From positions 186,001 through 250,000 of the forward strand of contig PCBI01000019.1 of NCBI GenBank assembly GCA_002730875.1: a stretch of DNA of 64,000 bases. The letters are read 5' to 3'. The first letter of the stretch is position 1. The number at the start of each line of letters is the position of its first letter. Source of the DNA: Spirochaetaceae bacterium. Its GTDB lineage: Bacteria; Spirochaetota; Leptospiria; Leptospirales; Leptonemataceae. The translations under genes were made by a program, and so were the position numbers. The notes below the pieces were generated by a model that saw nothing but the letters and a program-made list of their open reading frames with translations, had not been told where the DNA came from and did no database searches. Of this stretch, positions 25,569-35,066 are shown one piece after another.

Positions 25569-26363
25569 TTGAGCTGGAATTTTCTTACACCTGAAATACC
25601 GGAGGCTTCGCTGATGCTGGATTGTCGGTCTGACAATCAGTACAGGGAATCTACCATCAAAGGGGCCCTGGGCGCTTCGTTCGCGAAGAAGCCCTTTGGC
25701 TCCGGGCCGCAGTCCATGGCCAAGCTGTCCGGGTTTATCGAAGACGTGCGTAATCGCATGCAGAAGCATCACGGTATCTTGATTTTCGACGAAGGGCAGG
25801 GGATGTACGCTTCCCGATTGGGCTGGTTGTTGCATAGCGCCGGCATCAAAGACTTTCTTATACTTTCCCGAAAGTTCGAAGACCTGGACAAAAGCGATCT
25901 TGCCCCCGGGACGGAAACCCTGGATAGCGCCCCCGCAGATAAACCGAGCACGTTTCAAGGGATTTGCTCCATCAGTCATGTTCAGGTGAATCTAACCAAG
26001 GTGCAACTTGTGGATGTGCGAACCCCGGAAGAGCACGAAGGCAAGTTGCCGCGAATGATTTCGCCGGAGCCGGGCTCCATTTGTGGCAAAATCCCCGGGT
26101 CGATGAATTTTGATTGGCGACGGCTATACGACAAAAAGGGCAACCTGCGACCGAGACCCGACGTCCTGTCCGCAATTCGCTCCATGGGCCTGATTCCAGA
26201 AAGGCCAACTATTCTCTATGACTTCAACGGCGCGCGTTCAAGTACCATGGCGCTGGTGCTTACCCGATGTGGCTACAAGCATGTAAGCGTATATCTGGGA
26301 TCCTGGATGGAGTGGCGAAAGTCCTCGCTACCCAAGCAAAACTATAAGGTCTGGAAGCCTTGA
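25569..26363 (+). CDS. Tandem rhodanese-domain protein lacking the active-site cysteine
   Basis: A 264-residue protein with two rhodanese domains, as in mitochondrial-type thiosulfate sulfurtransferases. Domain 1 has LMLDCRSDNQYRESTIKGA; domain 2 has LVDVRTPEEHEG, GKIPGSMNFDW and the active-site loop region ILYDFNGARSSTMAL. The loop normally reads C-x-x-G-x-R; here it is D-F-N-G-A-R, with Asp in place of the sulphur-accepting Cys. It is therefore probably not a sulfurtransferase, and may bind an anion or act as a scaffold. The start is TTG after GGGGG. The stop overlaps the metG ATG (TGATG). Confidence 0.85.
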   Translation: MSWNFLTPEIPEASLMLDCRSDNQYRESTIKGALGASFAKKPFGSGPQSMAKLSGFIEDVRNRMQKHHGILIFDEGQGMYASRLGWLLHSAGIKDFLILSRKFEDLDKSDLAPGTETLDSAPADKPSTFQGICSISHVQVNLTKVQLVDVRTPEEHEGKLPRMISPEPGSICGKIPGSMNFDWRRLYDKKGNLRPRPDVLSAIRSMGLIPERPTILYDFNGARSSTMALVLTRCGYKHVSVYLGSWMEWRKSSLPKQNYKVWKP

Positions 26364-28513
26364 TGAGTAGAAAGATCCTTGTAACTTCGGCGCTCCCCTA
26401 TGCCAACGGGCCCATCCACCTGGGGCACCTGGTAGAGTACATCCAGACAGATATATGGGTTCGCTTTCAAAAACTTCAGGGAAACGAAGTCTACTATTTT
26501 TGCGCCGACGATACACACGGCACCCCGATCATGATCGCGGCCCGGAATCGGGGCATCAGCCCGGAAGAACTTGTAAATCAGATTCGCAAAGAACATTTCG
26601 AAGACCTTACCTCTTTTCAGGTTGAATTTGACAATTTTTACTCAACAAACACTCCCGAGAACCGGGCCCTGTCCGAAGAGATCTACCTCAAAGCCAAAGA
26701 GAAAGGTCATATCCACAGAAAGACGCTGAATCAGCTCTATTGTAATCATGACGATATGTTTCTGCCGGACCGTTTTGTTCGAGGCACCTGTCCGAAATGC
26801 GGCGCGGAGGATCAATACGGGGATAGCTGCGAGGTATGCAGTTCCACCTATCGCCCCGAAGATTTGATCGATTCCCGTTGTTCCATTTGCGGCACCCCGC
26901 CGGTAGAAAAAGAAAGTGAGCATATCTTTTTTCAACTGGAAGACTTCCAGGCATTTCTGGAGGAGTGGCTAAAGACGCCCAATCGGGTTGACGAAGGCAT
27001 CCGCAAGAAGATGTATGAATGGATCGACCAGGGTCTGCGTCATTGGGACATTAGTCGTGACGGTCCGTATTTTGGCTTTGCCATTCCTGGAGAGAAGAAC
27101 AAGTTTTTCTATGTCTGGCTGGACGCTCCCATCGGCTACATGGCTTCGTCGCTGAACTTCTTTCGAAAGACCGGAAAAGACGACCTATTCGATGCCTTCT
27201 GGAGAAGCGAAGAAAACGAAGTCTACCACTTCATTGGTAAAGATATCGTCTATTTCCATACATTATTCTGGCCTGCGCTACTGAATGCCGGAGATTTTCG
27301 AACGCCCACCTCGGTCTTCGTTCATGGATTTCTTACCGTCAACGGCGAGAAGATGTCCAAAAGCCGGGGAACCTTTGTTCGAGCTTCGACTTACCTGAAG
27401 CACATGGATCCCGAATGCTTGCGCTATTTCTATGCGACGCGTCTCGGGCCGGCGCTGGACGATCTGGATCTGAATACCGAGGACTTCGTTCATCGCTATA
27501 ACAGCGATGTGGTCGGCAACATAGCCAATTTGTTTTCCCGGCTGGTATCCGGAATCGCCTCCAAACTGGAATTCAAGCTTTCGTCAGCGCTTTCTACAGA
27601 AGGGCAGACGCTCTTCTCCGAAGTGGCGTCGAAGAAGGAGACCGTTAAAGAGTTTTATGAAAACCGCCAGTACGCCCGGGCGATCAGGGAGATTCAATCC
27701 CTCAGCGACTCGGTGAATCGCTTCATCACCGAAAAAGAACCCTGGAAACAGATCAAATCGGACAAAGAAGCCGCCAGACAAACGGTTACAGACGCTATCA
27801 ACGCCGGAATGCTGCTCGCCTTGTATCTGAAACCCGTCCTTCCAGTGCTGGCAGGCGGTGTAGAGGAGTTGCTGGCCCTGGAAAGTCCGCTACGATTCGA
27901 CGCCGACCTTGAGCCTCTTCCGGGAAATCATGAGATTCGCGCTTATCGGCATCTTGCAGGAAGAATAGAGCCGAAAGCCTTCGCCGAAATGTTCGAAGAA
28001 GAGAAGCTTGCCGCGGAGGGATCGGCTGCCATTGGCGGAAAGGCGAACAAGGCGGCGGGTCAGTCGGGCAAGGCAAAGTCCGGCGAGAAATCAAGCAATG
28101 TTCCCGGTAAAAAGGAAAAGCAAAAGGCATCTGATATGAGCGATCAGTCCGCAACGAAACAGCAGGATTCTGAAGGTTCTACTGAAGGGATCATCACTAT
28201 TGACGATCTGGCAAAGGTGGATCTCCGCGTCGGTCTAATTCTTTCTGCAGACATTATTGAAGGGGCGGACCGGCTTCTTCAGATAAAGCTGGATGTCGGG
28301 GAAGCGGAGCCTCGAAATGTAATCGCGGGAATTCGTTCCGGGTACACGCCGGAAGAATTGAAAGATCTGAAAGTAGTCTGCGTTACCAACCTGAAGCCCC
28401 GTAAGATGAAGTTTGGAACCTCGGAAGCCATGCTTTTGGCCACCGGTAAGGACGAGTCTTTGACCCTGTTTGTTCCTCACCGAAACGCAAAACCTGGCGA
28501 TAAGCTGGGCTAG
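26363..28513 (+). CDS. metG: Methionine-tRNA ligase with C-terminal tRNA-binding domain
   Basis: Charges tRNA-Met and initiator tRNA. The 716-residue class I synthetase carries HLGH at residues 19-22, two zinc knuckles (CPKCG...CEVC and CSICG), and KMSKSRGTF near residue 330. A Lys/Ser/Gly-rich linker (about 550-605) joins the anticodon domain to an EMAP-II/Trbp111-like domain (from DLAKVDLRVG), which helps dimerise and hold tRNA. The ATG at 26363 overlaps the preceding stop; a TTG one codon earlier is also open. Confidence 0.96.
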   Translation: MSRKILVTSALPYANGPIHLGHLVEYIQTDIWVRFQKLQGNEVYYFCADDTHGTPIMIAARNRGISPEELVNQIRKEHFEDLTSFQVEFDNFYSTNTPENRALSEEIYLKAKEKGHIHRKTLNQLYCNHDDMFLPDRFVRGTCPKCGAEDQYGDSCEVCSSTYRPEDLIDSRCSICGTPPVEKESEHIFFQLEDFQAFLEEWLKTPNRVDEGIRKKMYEWIDQGLRHWDISRDGPYFGFAIPGEKNKFFYVWLDAPIGYMASSLNFFRKTGKDDLFDAFWRSEENEVYHFIGKDIVYFHTLFWPALLNAGDFRTPTSVFVHGFLTVNGEKMSKSRGTFVRASTYLKHMDPECLRYFYATRLGPALDDLDLNTEDFVHRYNSDVVGNIANLFSRLVSGIASKLEFKLSSALSTEGQTLFSEVASKKETVKEFYENRQYARAIREIQSLSDSVNRFITEKEPWKQIKSDKEAARQTVTDAINAGMLLALYLKPVLPVLAGGVEELLALESPLRFDADLEPLPGNHEIRAYRHLAGRIEPKAFAEMFEEEKLAAEGSAAIGGKANKAAGQSGKAKSGEKSSNVPGKKEKQKASDMSDQSATKQQDSEGSTEGIITIDDLAKVDLRVGLILSADIIEGADRLLQIKLDVGEAEPRNVIAGIRSGYTPEELKDLKVVCVTNLKPRKMKFGTSEAMLLATGKDESLTLFVPHRNAKPGDKLG

Positions 28514-28632
28514 AGTCGCTTCGTGCCGGCTATTGCCGGGACCAACATTCAAATCGTTCCGGCTTTTTGGAATAGCGGAAGGGGGTAATAAGGGTTTCTA
28601 CAGTCTTTGTTTCGATTCCCTTGAATTGCAAA

Positions 28633-31600
28633 ATGGCAGCCTTCAGACCAAATTCCCTGCTTTCGCGGTTTTCGCCTCACACATCCTCGACGAAAGCGTT
28701 CGCATGTCGGCGCCTGAGCCGCCTGTGGTCGGTGATCCGGTTCCGAGTATGCCTCGGGCTTACGCTTTTCGCCTTCTGGTCCCCGGAGCTCCATTCCCTG
28801 CCGCTGGTGGATCCAAACTTGAATTACAGGACTCATCGCACGGAGCATTTTGCCATCCACTATCCGGAAGGCTACGAGGAGAATGCGATTCGCCTGGCCA
28901 GGCTGGCGGAAACCCGGCATAGCTACCTGGAAAAGCGATACCAGTCCGGGGTCGACATAACCAACGTTATCCTGATCCCGGAAACAGACACCGTAAATGC
29001 CTTCGCATCCACCTATGTTCTGAACCGTGTGGCGCTGTATGTTCAATCCCCGGCTCCGGGCGAGTTCTCCAGGTTTGACCTGTGGCAGGACCATATATTT
29101 ACCCATGAGTATACTCATGTTCTCAACCTCTATCCGTATGAGGGTTTTACCAATACGCTGGTGCGGATCTTTGCCGGTTTACCGCCAAACTTTCTCAGTC
29201 CCCAGGGGTTGGTAGAAGGGTTCCCCGTGTATGAAGAAAGCGCAAACGGAAAAGGACGCTTGCATGATCCCCTGACGGACATGGTTGTTCGTGCGGCGGT
29301 TCAGGAGAATCGCTTTCCCGAGCTGGAAGAAATCCTGGCAGGTACCCATCGATGGCCACTGGGTAGCACGCCCTACCTGTTCGGAGGTCGCTTTGTCGAT
29401 TTTCTACGAAATTACCCCGAGTTTCAGCAGAGCGGCGCCAGTGGCGGTCTCGACAGCTATTTTCTTTCAACCCAACTGCCGGTGTTTTCGGATCAGCGAT
29501 TGCAGAAGCTGGGCTACCCCGAAATCCAGGAGATTTACGATCTATTCAAAGAAAAAGAGACTTTCAAGGCTCGCAACGAAGCGATCGAAGAGACGCCCTT
29601 TCGGCGCTGGACGAACACCGGGTACTCCAAAGAATTTCTACAGTATCATCAAGGACGACTGTTCTTCTTTGGCGCCTTGCCGTCCCGTTACGGAATTTTT
29701 AGCGTCGATCCGAAAGAATGGAGCGGTGGGTGGGAGTCCGGTCTGGATAACCCGGGAGCCGACACTGGCGGCGCAGAGCCAGACTTCGCCGAGCCCGAAT
29801 TGCACAGCCTATCGCTTTTTCGAAATGCAAGGAGCTCGGGCGGCTTTACATTCCTGTCCGAGCCTCACGAAGAGCAGCGGAGTCCCTACGCTATAACCTC
29901 TGGCGGAAAGGACGGACTGGCGGAGCAATCGCCCGGTAGCGGCCAGTCAGTGGAGTCCCGAATACTTGCTTCGCAGGAGAGCTTTCCGGATTATTCGGGC
30001 AGTCGTTTTCAGCTGTACCGAAAGCGGGGTTGGGCGCTAAGGGAGGTCGAGCCAGGCCATCGCCTCCTGTTTCCCAGCGCCGCCGGCGATCTCATCGCCT
30101 ATGTCAAACGAGAGGATCCATTTCGTCACCTCATGCTGGGCCAGATTCGTAATGGCTATGATCTCTACAACGAACGGATCCTGCTGAGCGTGGATCTGCA
30201 CGGAATACTCTCCAATAGTGTGCTTTCCCCGGACGGCAGTCTGGTAGTGGCGCTGTACCGAAGAAAGGAAACCGGTCATCCGGTTCTCATTGGATGCGCC
30301 ACAGGTCGGCCTGGTTGGCCGCGGGGAATTTCAGAGTCCCCGGAGGCAGATCCCGCCAGGAGAGAGTCGGCCGAGGGTGAAGATGCCCGGAGCCTTCTGG
30401 ATGCGAAAGGCGCGAAGGACGGTTTCAAAACAACAATCAAAAAATCCGATGCTGGCATCTCTGAATCCGGCTGTGCCGTTCTGGCCTCCACCAATGGCAT
30501 CATTGCCCAGCCTTCCTTCTCTGAATCGGGAGTATTGTTTGCCTCCGATAAAACCGGCCGTTTTGAGTTGTATCGGCTGGAAAAAGAGTCGGGTCCCTGG
30601 GTTTCTATCCTGAAGCAGGACAAAGTTGAGGTCACACAGCTCAGTCAGAGCGCTACCGGTTTGTTTTTCCCGGTGGCAACGGATGGGCAGTTATTCGCGC
30701 TCAGGTATTTTGCCAATGGTTACGATCTGGTATCGCTAAAGGATTCGGATCTGCTGGCCCGAAACGTAAGCCCGGATTTTTCTAGAAGTGAGCTCAGCGC
30801 GGACTTGCCGGAATTCCGCGCAGGTTTCGACGAAACCTCAACCTCTGACCTTTCCGAATTCTCTCGGCCCTACGAAGGGGCTTTTGAAATACGACCCTAT
30901 TTTGCTGGCCTTCTATTTGGAATTTCGGCTGCGGAAAGTGGAGTCATTGCCTTTGATCCTCTGGAAAGACATGAATTGGCTCTGGGCCTGGGATTTCTAG
31001 AAGAGACTCCTTACTTTTCGGCGGCCTATCGGTACAATCGGTTTTCCCATTCGCTTTCCTTGAGTTATCTGCGCAGCAGTCTGGAAAAGCGAGAGTTCTA
31101 TTGCGACGCTCCCAGAGGCGGACTCATCTTTCTATGCCTGGATAATGATTATCAGTTCGAATATGCTACAGCTTCCATTGACCGACAGAATCCCGGTCGA
31201 GAACTGGATCAACAATACAGCGTCGGGTTGAATCATGAAAAGCACAGGAATGCAGCCGGGCTTGCTTCGGCGGTCTTCCCTGAGCAGGACATCAATCTGA
31301 GTTCTATCTTCGCCGGTTACGGAATAAGCAATACGGTGGTTTTTCCCGAATCCATAAGCCGGGAAAGGGGCTTTTCCGTTTACGGCGAAGCCGCCTTCTA
31401 TCCGCAGTCCTGGGTAATACTCTACGACGATTACAGTAAGAGGAAAGAAACCGCCGAGTTCTACAGTGTGCAGGGAAGTTTCGAATTATTCCTGCCATTC
31501 TTTTTTGAACACCATGTGCCTTATCTTGCCATGAACGGACGTTGGACCAGCGGGAAAAATCCTGAAGTCTATCGCGTAAGACTGAGCTCCTACATGCGCG

Positions 31601-32052
31601 GGCTGGTTCCTGAATTTGCTCCCTATGGTCGTGGAGCCCTGGTCTTCACCGCGGAATACAGATTCCCGTTACTCTGGCTTTCGCATCGAATACTGTCCTG
31701 GTGGCCATCCCTGGGGCTCCGATACATTGCTCTGGCCCCCTTTTACGATTACGGTCAATCCTTCGAAAGAAAGATCTTCAAGGATACATTTGTCAGGTCT
31801 TACGGGCTTTATACAGATATTGGGTTGCATGTGTTTTATCTCCCCATCGCCATACGGCTGACCTACGCCCGGGGCGAAGGGCCGGCCGGAGAAACCAGCT
31901 ACGGCTTTGGGATTCTTGTGGGCGCTGGCGCCGGGGGAATGCAGGACCGAAACCTGGATCCCTTTGCCCGGTCACTGCGTAATGGTCAGCAGACATTGTC
32001 CGGAAATCACAGAAACGGTTTCAATCCTTCTCAAAGCCATTCTCGCCATTAA
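28633..32052 (+). CDS. Giant surface protein: HEXXH metallopeptidase-like domain plus C-terminal outer-membrane barrel
   Basis: About 1140 residues. After a basic leader and hydrophobic stretch (export signal) comes a gluzincin-like domain: THEYTHVLNL gives the zinc motif HEXXH, and LVEGFPVYEES about 30 residues later supplies a plausible third ligand Glu. The middle has TolB/WD40-like beta-propeller character, with repeats such as FELYRLEKESGPWVSIL and LFALRYFANGYDLVSL. The last about 350 residues alternate hydrophobic and polar with aromatic strand ends (SAAYRYNRFSHSLSLSYL) and resemble a BamA/surface-antigen barrel. The start is weakly supported: ATG at 28633, or TTG at 28621. Function is unknown; it is a candidate outer-membrane peptidase or adhesin. 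Confidence 0.75.
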   Translation: MAAFRPNSLLSRFSPHTSSTKAFACRRLSRLWSVIRFRVCLGLTLFAFWSPELHSLPLVDPNLNYRTHRTEHFAIHYPEGYEENAIRLARLAETRHSYLEKRYQSGVDITNVILIPETDTVNAFASTYVLNRVALYVQSPAPGEFSRFDLWQDHIFTHEYTHVLNLYPYEGFTNTLVRIFAGLPPNFLSPQGLVEGFPVYEESANGKGRLHDPLTDMVVRAAVQENRFPELEEILAGTHRWPLGSTPYLFGGRFVDFLRNYPEFQQSGASGGLDSYFLSTQLPVFSDQRLQKLGYPEIQEIYDLFKEKETFKARNEAIEETPFRRWTNTGYSKEFLQYHQGRLFFFGALPSRYGIFSVDPKEWSGGWESGLDNPGADTGGAEPDFAEPELHSLSLFRNARSSGGFTFLSEPHEEQRSPYAITSGGKDGLAEQSPGSGQSVESRILASQESFPDYSGSRFQLYRKRGWALREVEPGHRLLFPSAAGDLIAYVKREDPFRHLMLGQIRNGYDLYNERILLSVDLHGILSNSVLSPDGSLVVALYRRKETGHPVLIGCATGRPGWPRGISESPEADPARRESAEGEDARSLLDAKGAKDGFKTTIKKSDAGISESGCAVLASTNGIIAQPSFSESGVLFASDKTGRFELYRLEKESGPWVSILKQDKVEVTQLSQSATGLFFPVATDGQLFALRYFANGYDLVSLKDSDLLARNVSPDFSRSELSADLPEFRAGFDETSTSDLSEFSRPYEGAFEIRPYFAGLLFGISAAESGVIAFDPLERHELALGLGFLEETPYFSAAYRYNRFSHSLSLSYLRSSLEKREFYCDAPRGGLIFLCLDNDYQFEYATASIDRQNPGRELDQQYSVGLNHEKHRNAAGLASAVFPEQDINLSSIFAGYGISNTVVFPESISRERGFSVYGEAAFYPQSWVILYDDYSKRKETAEFYSVQGSFELFLPFFFEHHVPYLAMNGRWTSGKNPEVYRVRLSSYMRGLVPEFAPYGRGALVFTAEYRFPLLWLSHRILSWWPSLGLRYIALAPFYDYGQSFERKIFKDTFVRSYGLYTDIGLHVFYLPIAIRLTYARGEGPAGETSYGFGILVGAGAGGMQDRNLDPFARSLRNGQQTLSGNHRNGFNPSQSHSRH

Positions 32053-32161
32053 AGAAATCCAAAGCCATTGGCGTACTCGCGCATTCCAGCAGGAGTTCTC
32101 TGGCGCCGCTATCTCACCGGGATGTCACCGCGAGAATACCGTAAGGATTATCTTGCTTTTT

Positions 32162-33355
32162 TCAGCCCTGGGGCCCTCTTTGGACGGCGGCAATAGAGTC
32201 CAGCACAGCGTCGATTACACGACTGCAGTCGCTTTCGCTCATGGCGCTATAGATAGGAAGCGATACAATACTCGCGAAGATGGCTTCGCAGCCGGGAAAA
32301 CGATTCGGATCCAGGCCATACTTCTGCTGATAATAGGTCATTCTGTACAGCGGAATAAAGTGCAGACCGGTGCCGACCTTTCGCTTCTCCATTTCGGCCA
32401 CGAATTCATCGCGCCCCAGTCCCGAATCTCCGGAAATCTCCAGGGTGTATAGATGGTGGGCCGAACCAGTTTGCTCGGGACAGGGGCGTAAGCCTGGCAC
32501 GGAAGAAAACGCTTTCTGATAGCGCTCATGGATGGCTTTCCTTTTTTCCCACATTTCCAGCGAACGCTGCAGTTGCACCCTGCCGATGGCCGAGGCAATG
32601 TCCGATAGGTTGTATTTATAGCCCTGTTCAACAACATCGTAGTGCCAGCCGGCTCGTCGATGGGCGGGAGTAGCTATCCCGTGCAGCCGAAGCCTGCGAA
32701 TCTTTTCGATCAATTCCGGCCGATCTCCGGTGATCATGCCGCCTTCGCCGGTGGTCATATTCTTGGTTGCATAGAAACTAAATGCGGTGACCGGTCCCCG
32801 GCGGCCTACGTAGCCGGCCCCATCCCGGGCCGGAAAACTGTGGGCTGCATCCTGCAGAAGCTCCAGTCCATGGGACTGGCAAAGGGAGAAAAGTCCGTCC
32901 AGGTCGCAGACTCTTCCGCCGTAGTGTACGCATATAATTGCTTTTACTACTCCTTGATCGCAGGTAAGTTTTCCGTCAGAGCCCCTGCATCCCCGCAGAA
33001 ATTCGGCCACAATGTCCGGAGTAAGAAGATAGCTCTTGCGGTCAACATCCAGCAGAACCGGTACAGCTCCTGTGCGGCTTACCACTTCGGCGGTGGCGGT
33101 GAAGGTAAATGCCGGAACCAGCACTACATCCCCTGGTCCGATTCCCAGGGCTACCAGCCCCAGATGGAGGGCTGCGGTGGCAGAGTTCAGTGCCGCCCCA
33201 TCTGCCGCACCAACAAAGTCCGCGAACTCTTTTTCAAAAAGATCGGTTTCCGGTCCGGAAGTTATCCAGCCTGATTCCATGACGGCACGGACCGCCTCAA
33301 ATTCCCGGTCCGAAAGGTCCGGTCTTGCAAAGGGCAATTTCTCATTTCCCGGCAT
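32162..33355 (-). CDS. DegT/DnrJ/EryC1-family sugar aminotransferase
   Basis: A PLP enzyme that makes amino sugars on nucleotide-sugar precursors. SGWITSGPETDLFE at the N-terminus, LNSATAALHLGL, PAFTFTATAEVV, LQDAAHSFPA and the PLP lysine in FYATKNMTTGEGGM are all family motifs. The ATG at 33355 overlaps the end of the preceding membrane-protein gene by 14 bases, which makes this the third gene of a glycan operon; a longer frame from 33415 is less likely because it would overlap by 74 bases. The product is probably an amino sugar of LPS or another surface glycan; which one cannot be told. Confidence 0.92.
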   Translation of the reverse strand: MPGNEKLPFARPDLSDREFEAVRAVMESGWITSGPETDLFEKEFADFVGAADGAALNSATAALHLGLVALGIGPGDVVLVPAFTFTATAEVVSRTGAVPVLLDVDRKSYLLTPDIVAEFLRGCRGSDGKLTCDQGVVKAIICVHYGGRVCDLDGLFSLCQSHGLELLQDAAHSFPARDGAGYVGRRGPVTAFSFYATKNMTTGEGGMITGDRPELIEKIRRLRLHGIATPAHRRAGWHYDVVEQGYKYNLSDIASAIGRVQLQRSLEMWEKRKAIHERYQKAFSSVPGLRPCPEQTGSAHHLYTLEISGDSGLGRDEFVAEMEKRKVGTGLHFIPLYRMTYYQQKYGLDPNRFPGCEAIFASIVSLPIYSAMSESDCSRVIDAVLDSIAAVQRGPQG

Positions 33356-35066
33356 GAACTTCGTACTGCTCGTAGTAAGTGGCCCGGATTTCGCCGTAGT
33401 AGACTGAACGGTCATGTTTCATCTTCGGATTTTTGGACGCAGGCTCAATGAGAATCGTCTTTTCTATTTCTTTCGGGCACAGCGCTTCCGGGCCAAAAAG
33501 GATGTCATAGGGAGGCTCAATGCATGCGCGGAGGCCACGCCTTTCCATTTGAAGCATTAGGCCGGCGGCCCGAGGCCAATGGGCCAGGTCTTCTGTGGCA
33601 AAGTGAATACGATAAAGGCTATTCGCGTCAAGAGTGAGATTCGGTTGCGCCTGCAACTGTTCCAGGATTTGAGAAGCCTGGAAGCTGTCCGACGGTGCGC
33701 GCGTGTCCCTGGACATCCCGGTAAACAGAAAGACGAGAATTATAGCAAGGCCCGCAACAGGGTGAGTCTTTTTCTGTAAAGCCGGCACGGCTTCGCTGGT
33801 AGTCTCCGCGGAATCTACCTCGAAACGGGTGTGCTCCGTACCGGAGGGCGAGGCGGAGTCCGTCTCGGAGGCTCTTTCGCCAATTTCGGACCTGGAGCTT
33901 TCGCCAGTTTCAGAGATGGACGGTTTACCGGAGATTCCGGGGTTGCGCAGCATTGAGTCCAGACCCGGTAGCTGAAGACCCAGACTACGAATAGCCGGGG
34001 CAATCGCAACTGCCAGAATGAGAGCATTGATGGTTAGCAGATGATCGAACAGATGGGGAACCAGGCTGCCCGGGGTGCGGAGGGCGCCGTAGAAACTTCC
34101 CACAACTACGATCAGGGATACCAGCAGAAGTCTCTTTTTCGTAACGTCTATCTTCTTGCGACTGTAGAAAACAAACAGCATAAGAGCGATGGGAGCGAAC
34201 AGGGGAAAGCCAACAGAAAAAGGACCATCCATGGCCGAAAGCATGAACACCAGGGCCTTGCCGGGCTTTCGCCAGGTGGAATTCTCGGCCAGATAATTGG
34301 CGATAGCCTGAATATTACCGCCCTGGTTAAGCCAGGCTTCGTAGACAGGAATGGCCAATCCGGCAATGAGAATGACCGATCCTACAAGCAGCGGCACATA
34401 CAGGCTGCGCAATTCAAGTTCGTTTCTTCGGTAGAGTCGGATCCAGAAATAGAGCAGCAGTAAACACGACGGACCCAGAAAAATCAAACTACCTGCATGG
34501 CTGTGGAGTATCCAGATCGCTGCGAAAGCAAGGCCAGGCAGGGATTTGTAATCCTTTTGCCCCGCCCGCACCAGGTTGGCGGTAAACCAGAGCATGGGAA
34601 TAATTGTTAGATGAGGTCCCCAGGGGCTGAAGTAGACATGCCCGCCCAGATGCCACAATAGAACAATAGTGAATACCAGAACCAGTATTCTACTCAGCGT
34701 ATCCAGACCCAGTTTTCGCAGAGAAACAAAGAGAGCCAGTCCCATCAGTGTATTGGCCAACCAGATTCCCAGCGCGTACTGGTAGTAAAAGGAGCCTTCG
34801 GCAAAGAGCCCTGAAGGTAGAACCCATTGCACCAGGGCCATCCAGTAGAACGAAATCGGACCAATATGAAAAAAACCCAGTCTGGAGTAGGCGCCGCGCA
34901 ATACTTCGAATTCCGATGCCTGGGCCACCTGTCTGGAAATCAGGGCAATGTCTCCCATCTCTTCGAAGGGCTGATCCAGAAACGGAGCGATAGAAATCAG
35001 CAACCCGGCCATGAAGAAAAGCCAGGCCAGCTCGACGATGCAGCATTTAAACTGACTTAACTTCAA
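33342..35066 (-). CDS. Polytopic membrane protein, GT-C glycosyltransferase-like
   Basis: A 574-residue protein with about ten membrane helices. An early extracellular loop carries MGDIALISRQ and GAYSRLGFFHIGPISFYWMA, consistent with the acidic first loop of GT-C enzymes of the GT39/ArnT type, which use lipid-linked sugars. A Ser/Glu-rich stretch precedes the last helix, and a soluble tail of about 100 residues follows. The start chosen is TTG at 35066 because AGGAG stands five bases upstream; a TTG ten codons earlier is also open. It overlaps the GT87 gene by 20 bases and so belongs to the same operon. The transferase assignment is moderate. Confidence 0.7.
   Translation of the reverse strand: MKLSQFKCCIVELAWLFFMAGLLISIAPFLDQPFEEMGDIALISRQVAQASEFEVLRGAYSRLGFFHIGPISFYWMALVQWVLPSGLFAEGSFYYQYALGIWLANTLMGLALFVSLRKLGLDTLSRILVLVFTIVLLWHLGGHVYFSPWGPHLTIIPMLWFTANLVRAGQKDYKSLPGLAFAAIWILHSHAGSLIFLGPSCLLLLYFWIRLYRRNELELRSLYVPLLVGSVILIAGLAIPVYEAWLNQGGNIQAIANYLAENSTWRKPGKALVFMLSAMDGPFSVGFPLFAPIALMLFVFYSRKKIDVTKKRLLLVSLIVVVGSFYGALRTPGSLVPHLFDHLLTINALILAVAIAPAIRSLGLQLPGLDSMLRNPGISGKPSISETGESSRSEIGERASETDSASPSGTEHTRFEVDSAETTSEAVPALQKKTHPVAGLAIILVFLFTGMSRDTRAPSDSFQASQILEQLQAQPNLTLDANSLYRIHFATEDLAHWPRAAGLMLQMERRGLRACIEPPYDILFGPEALCPKEIEKTILIEPASKNPKMKHDRSVYYGEIRATYYEQYEVHAGK

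Noticed and set aside
25197..25979. Open frame of 260 codons antisense to the SGNH and rhodanese genes
   Set aside because: It spans two real genes and a gap on the other strand, with Arg/Pro-rich, unstructured composition typical of antisense reading.
32642..33274. Open frame of 210 codons antisense to the DegT aminotransferase
   Set aside because: No ribosome binding site or family features; the opposite frame carries all PLP motifs.
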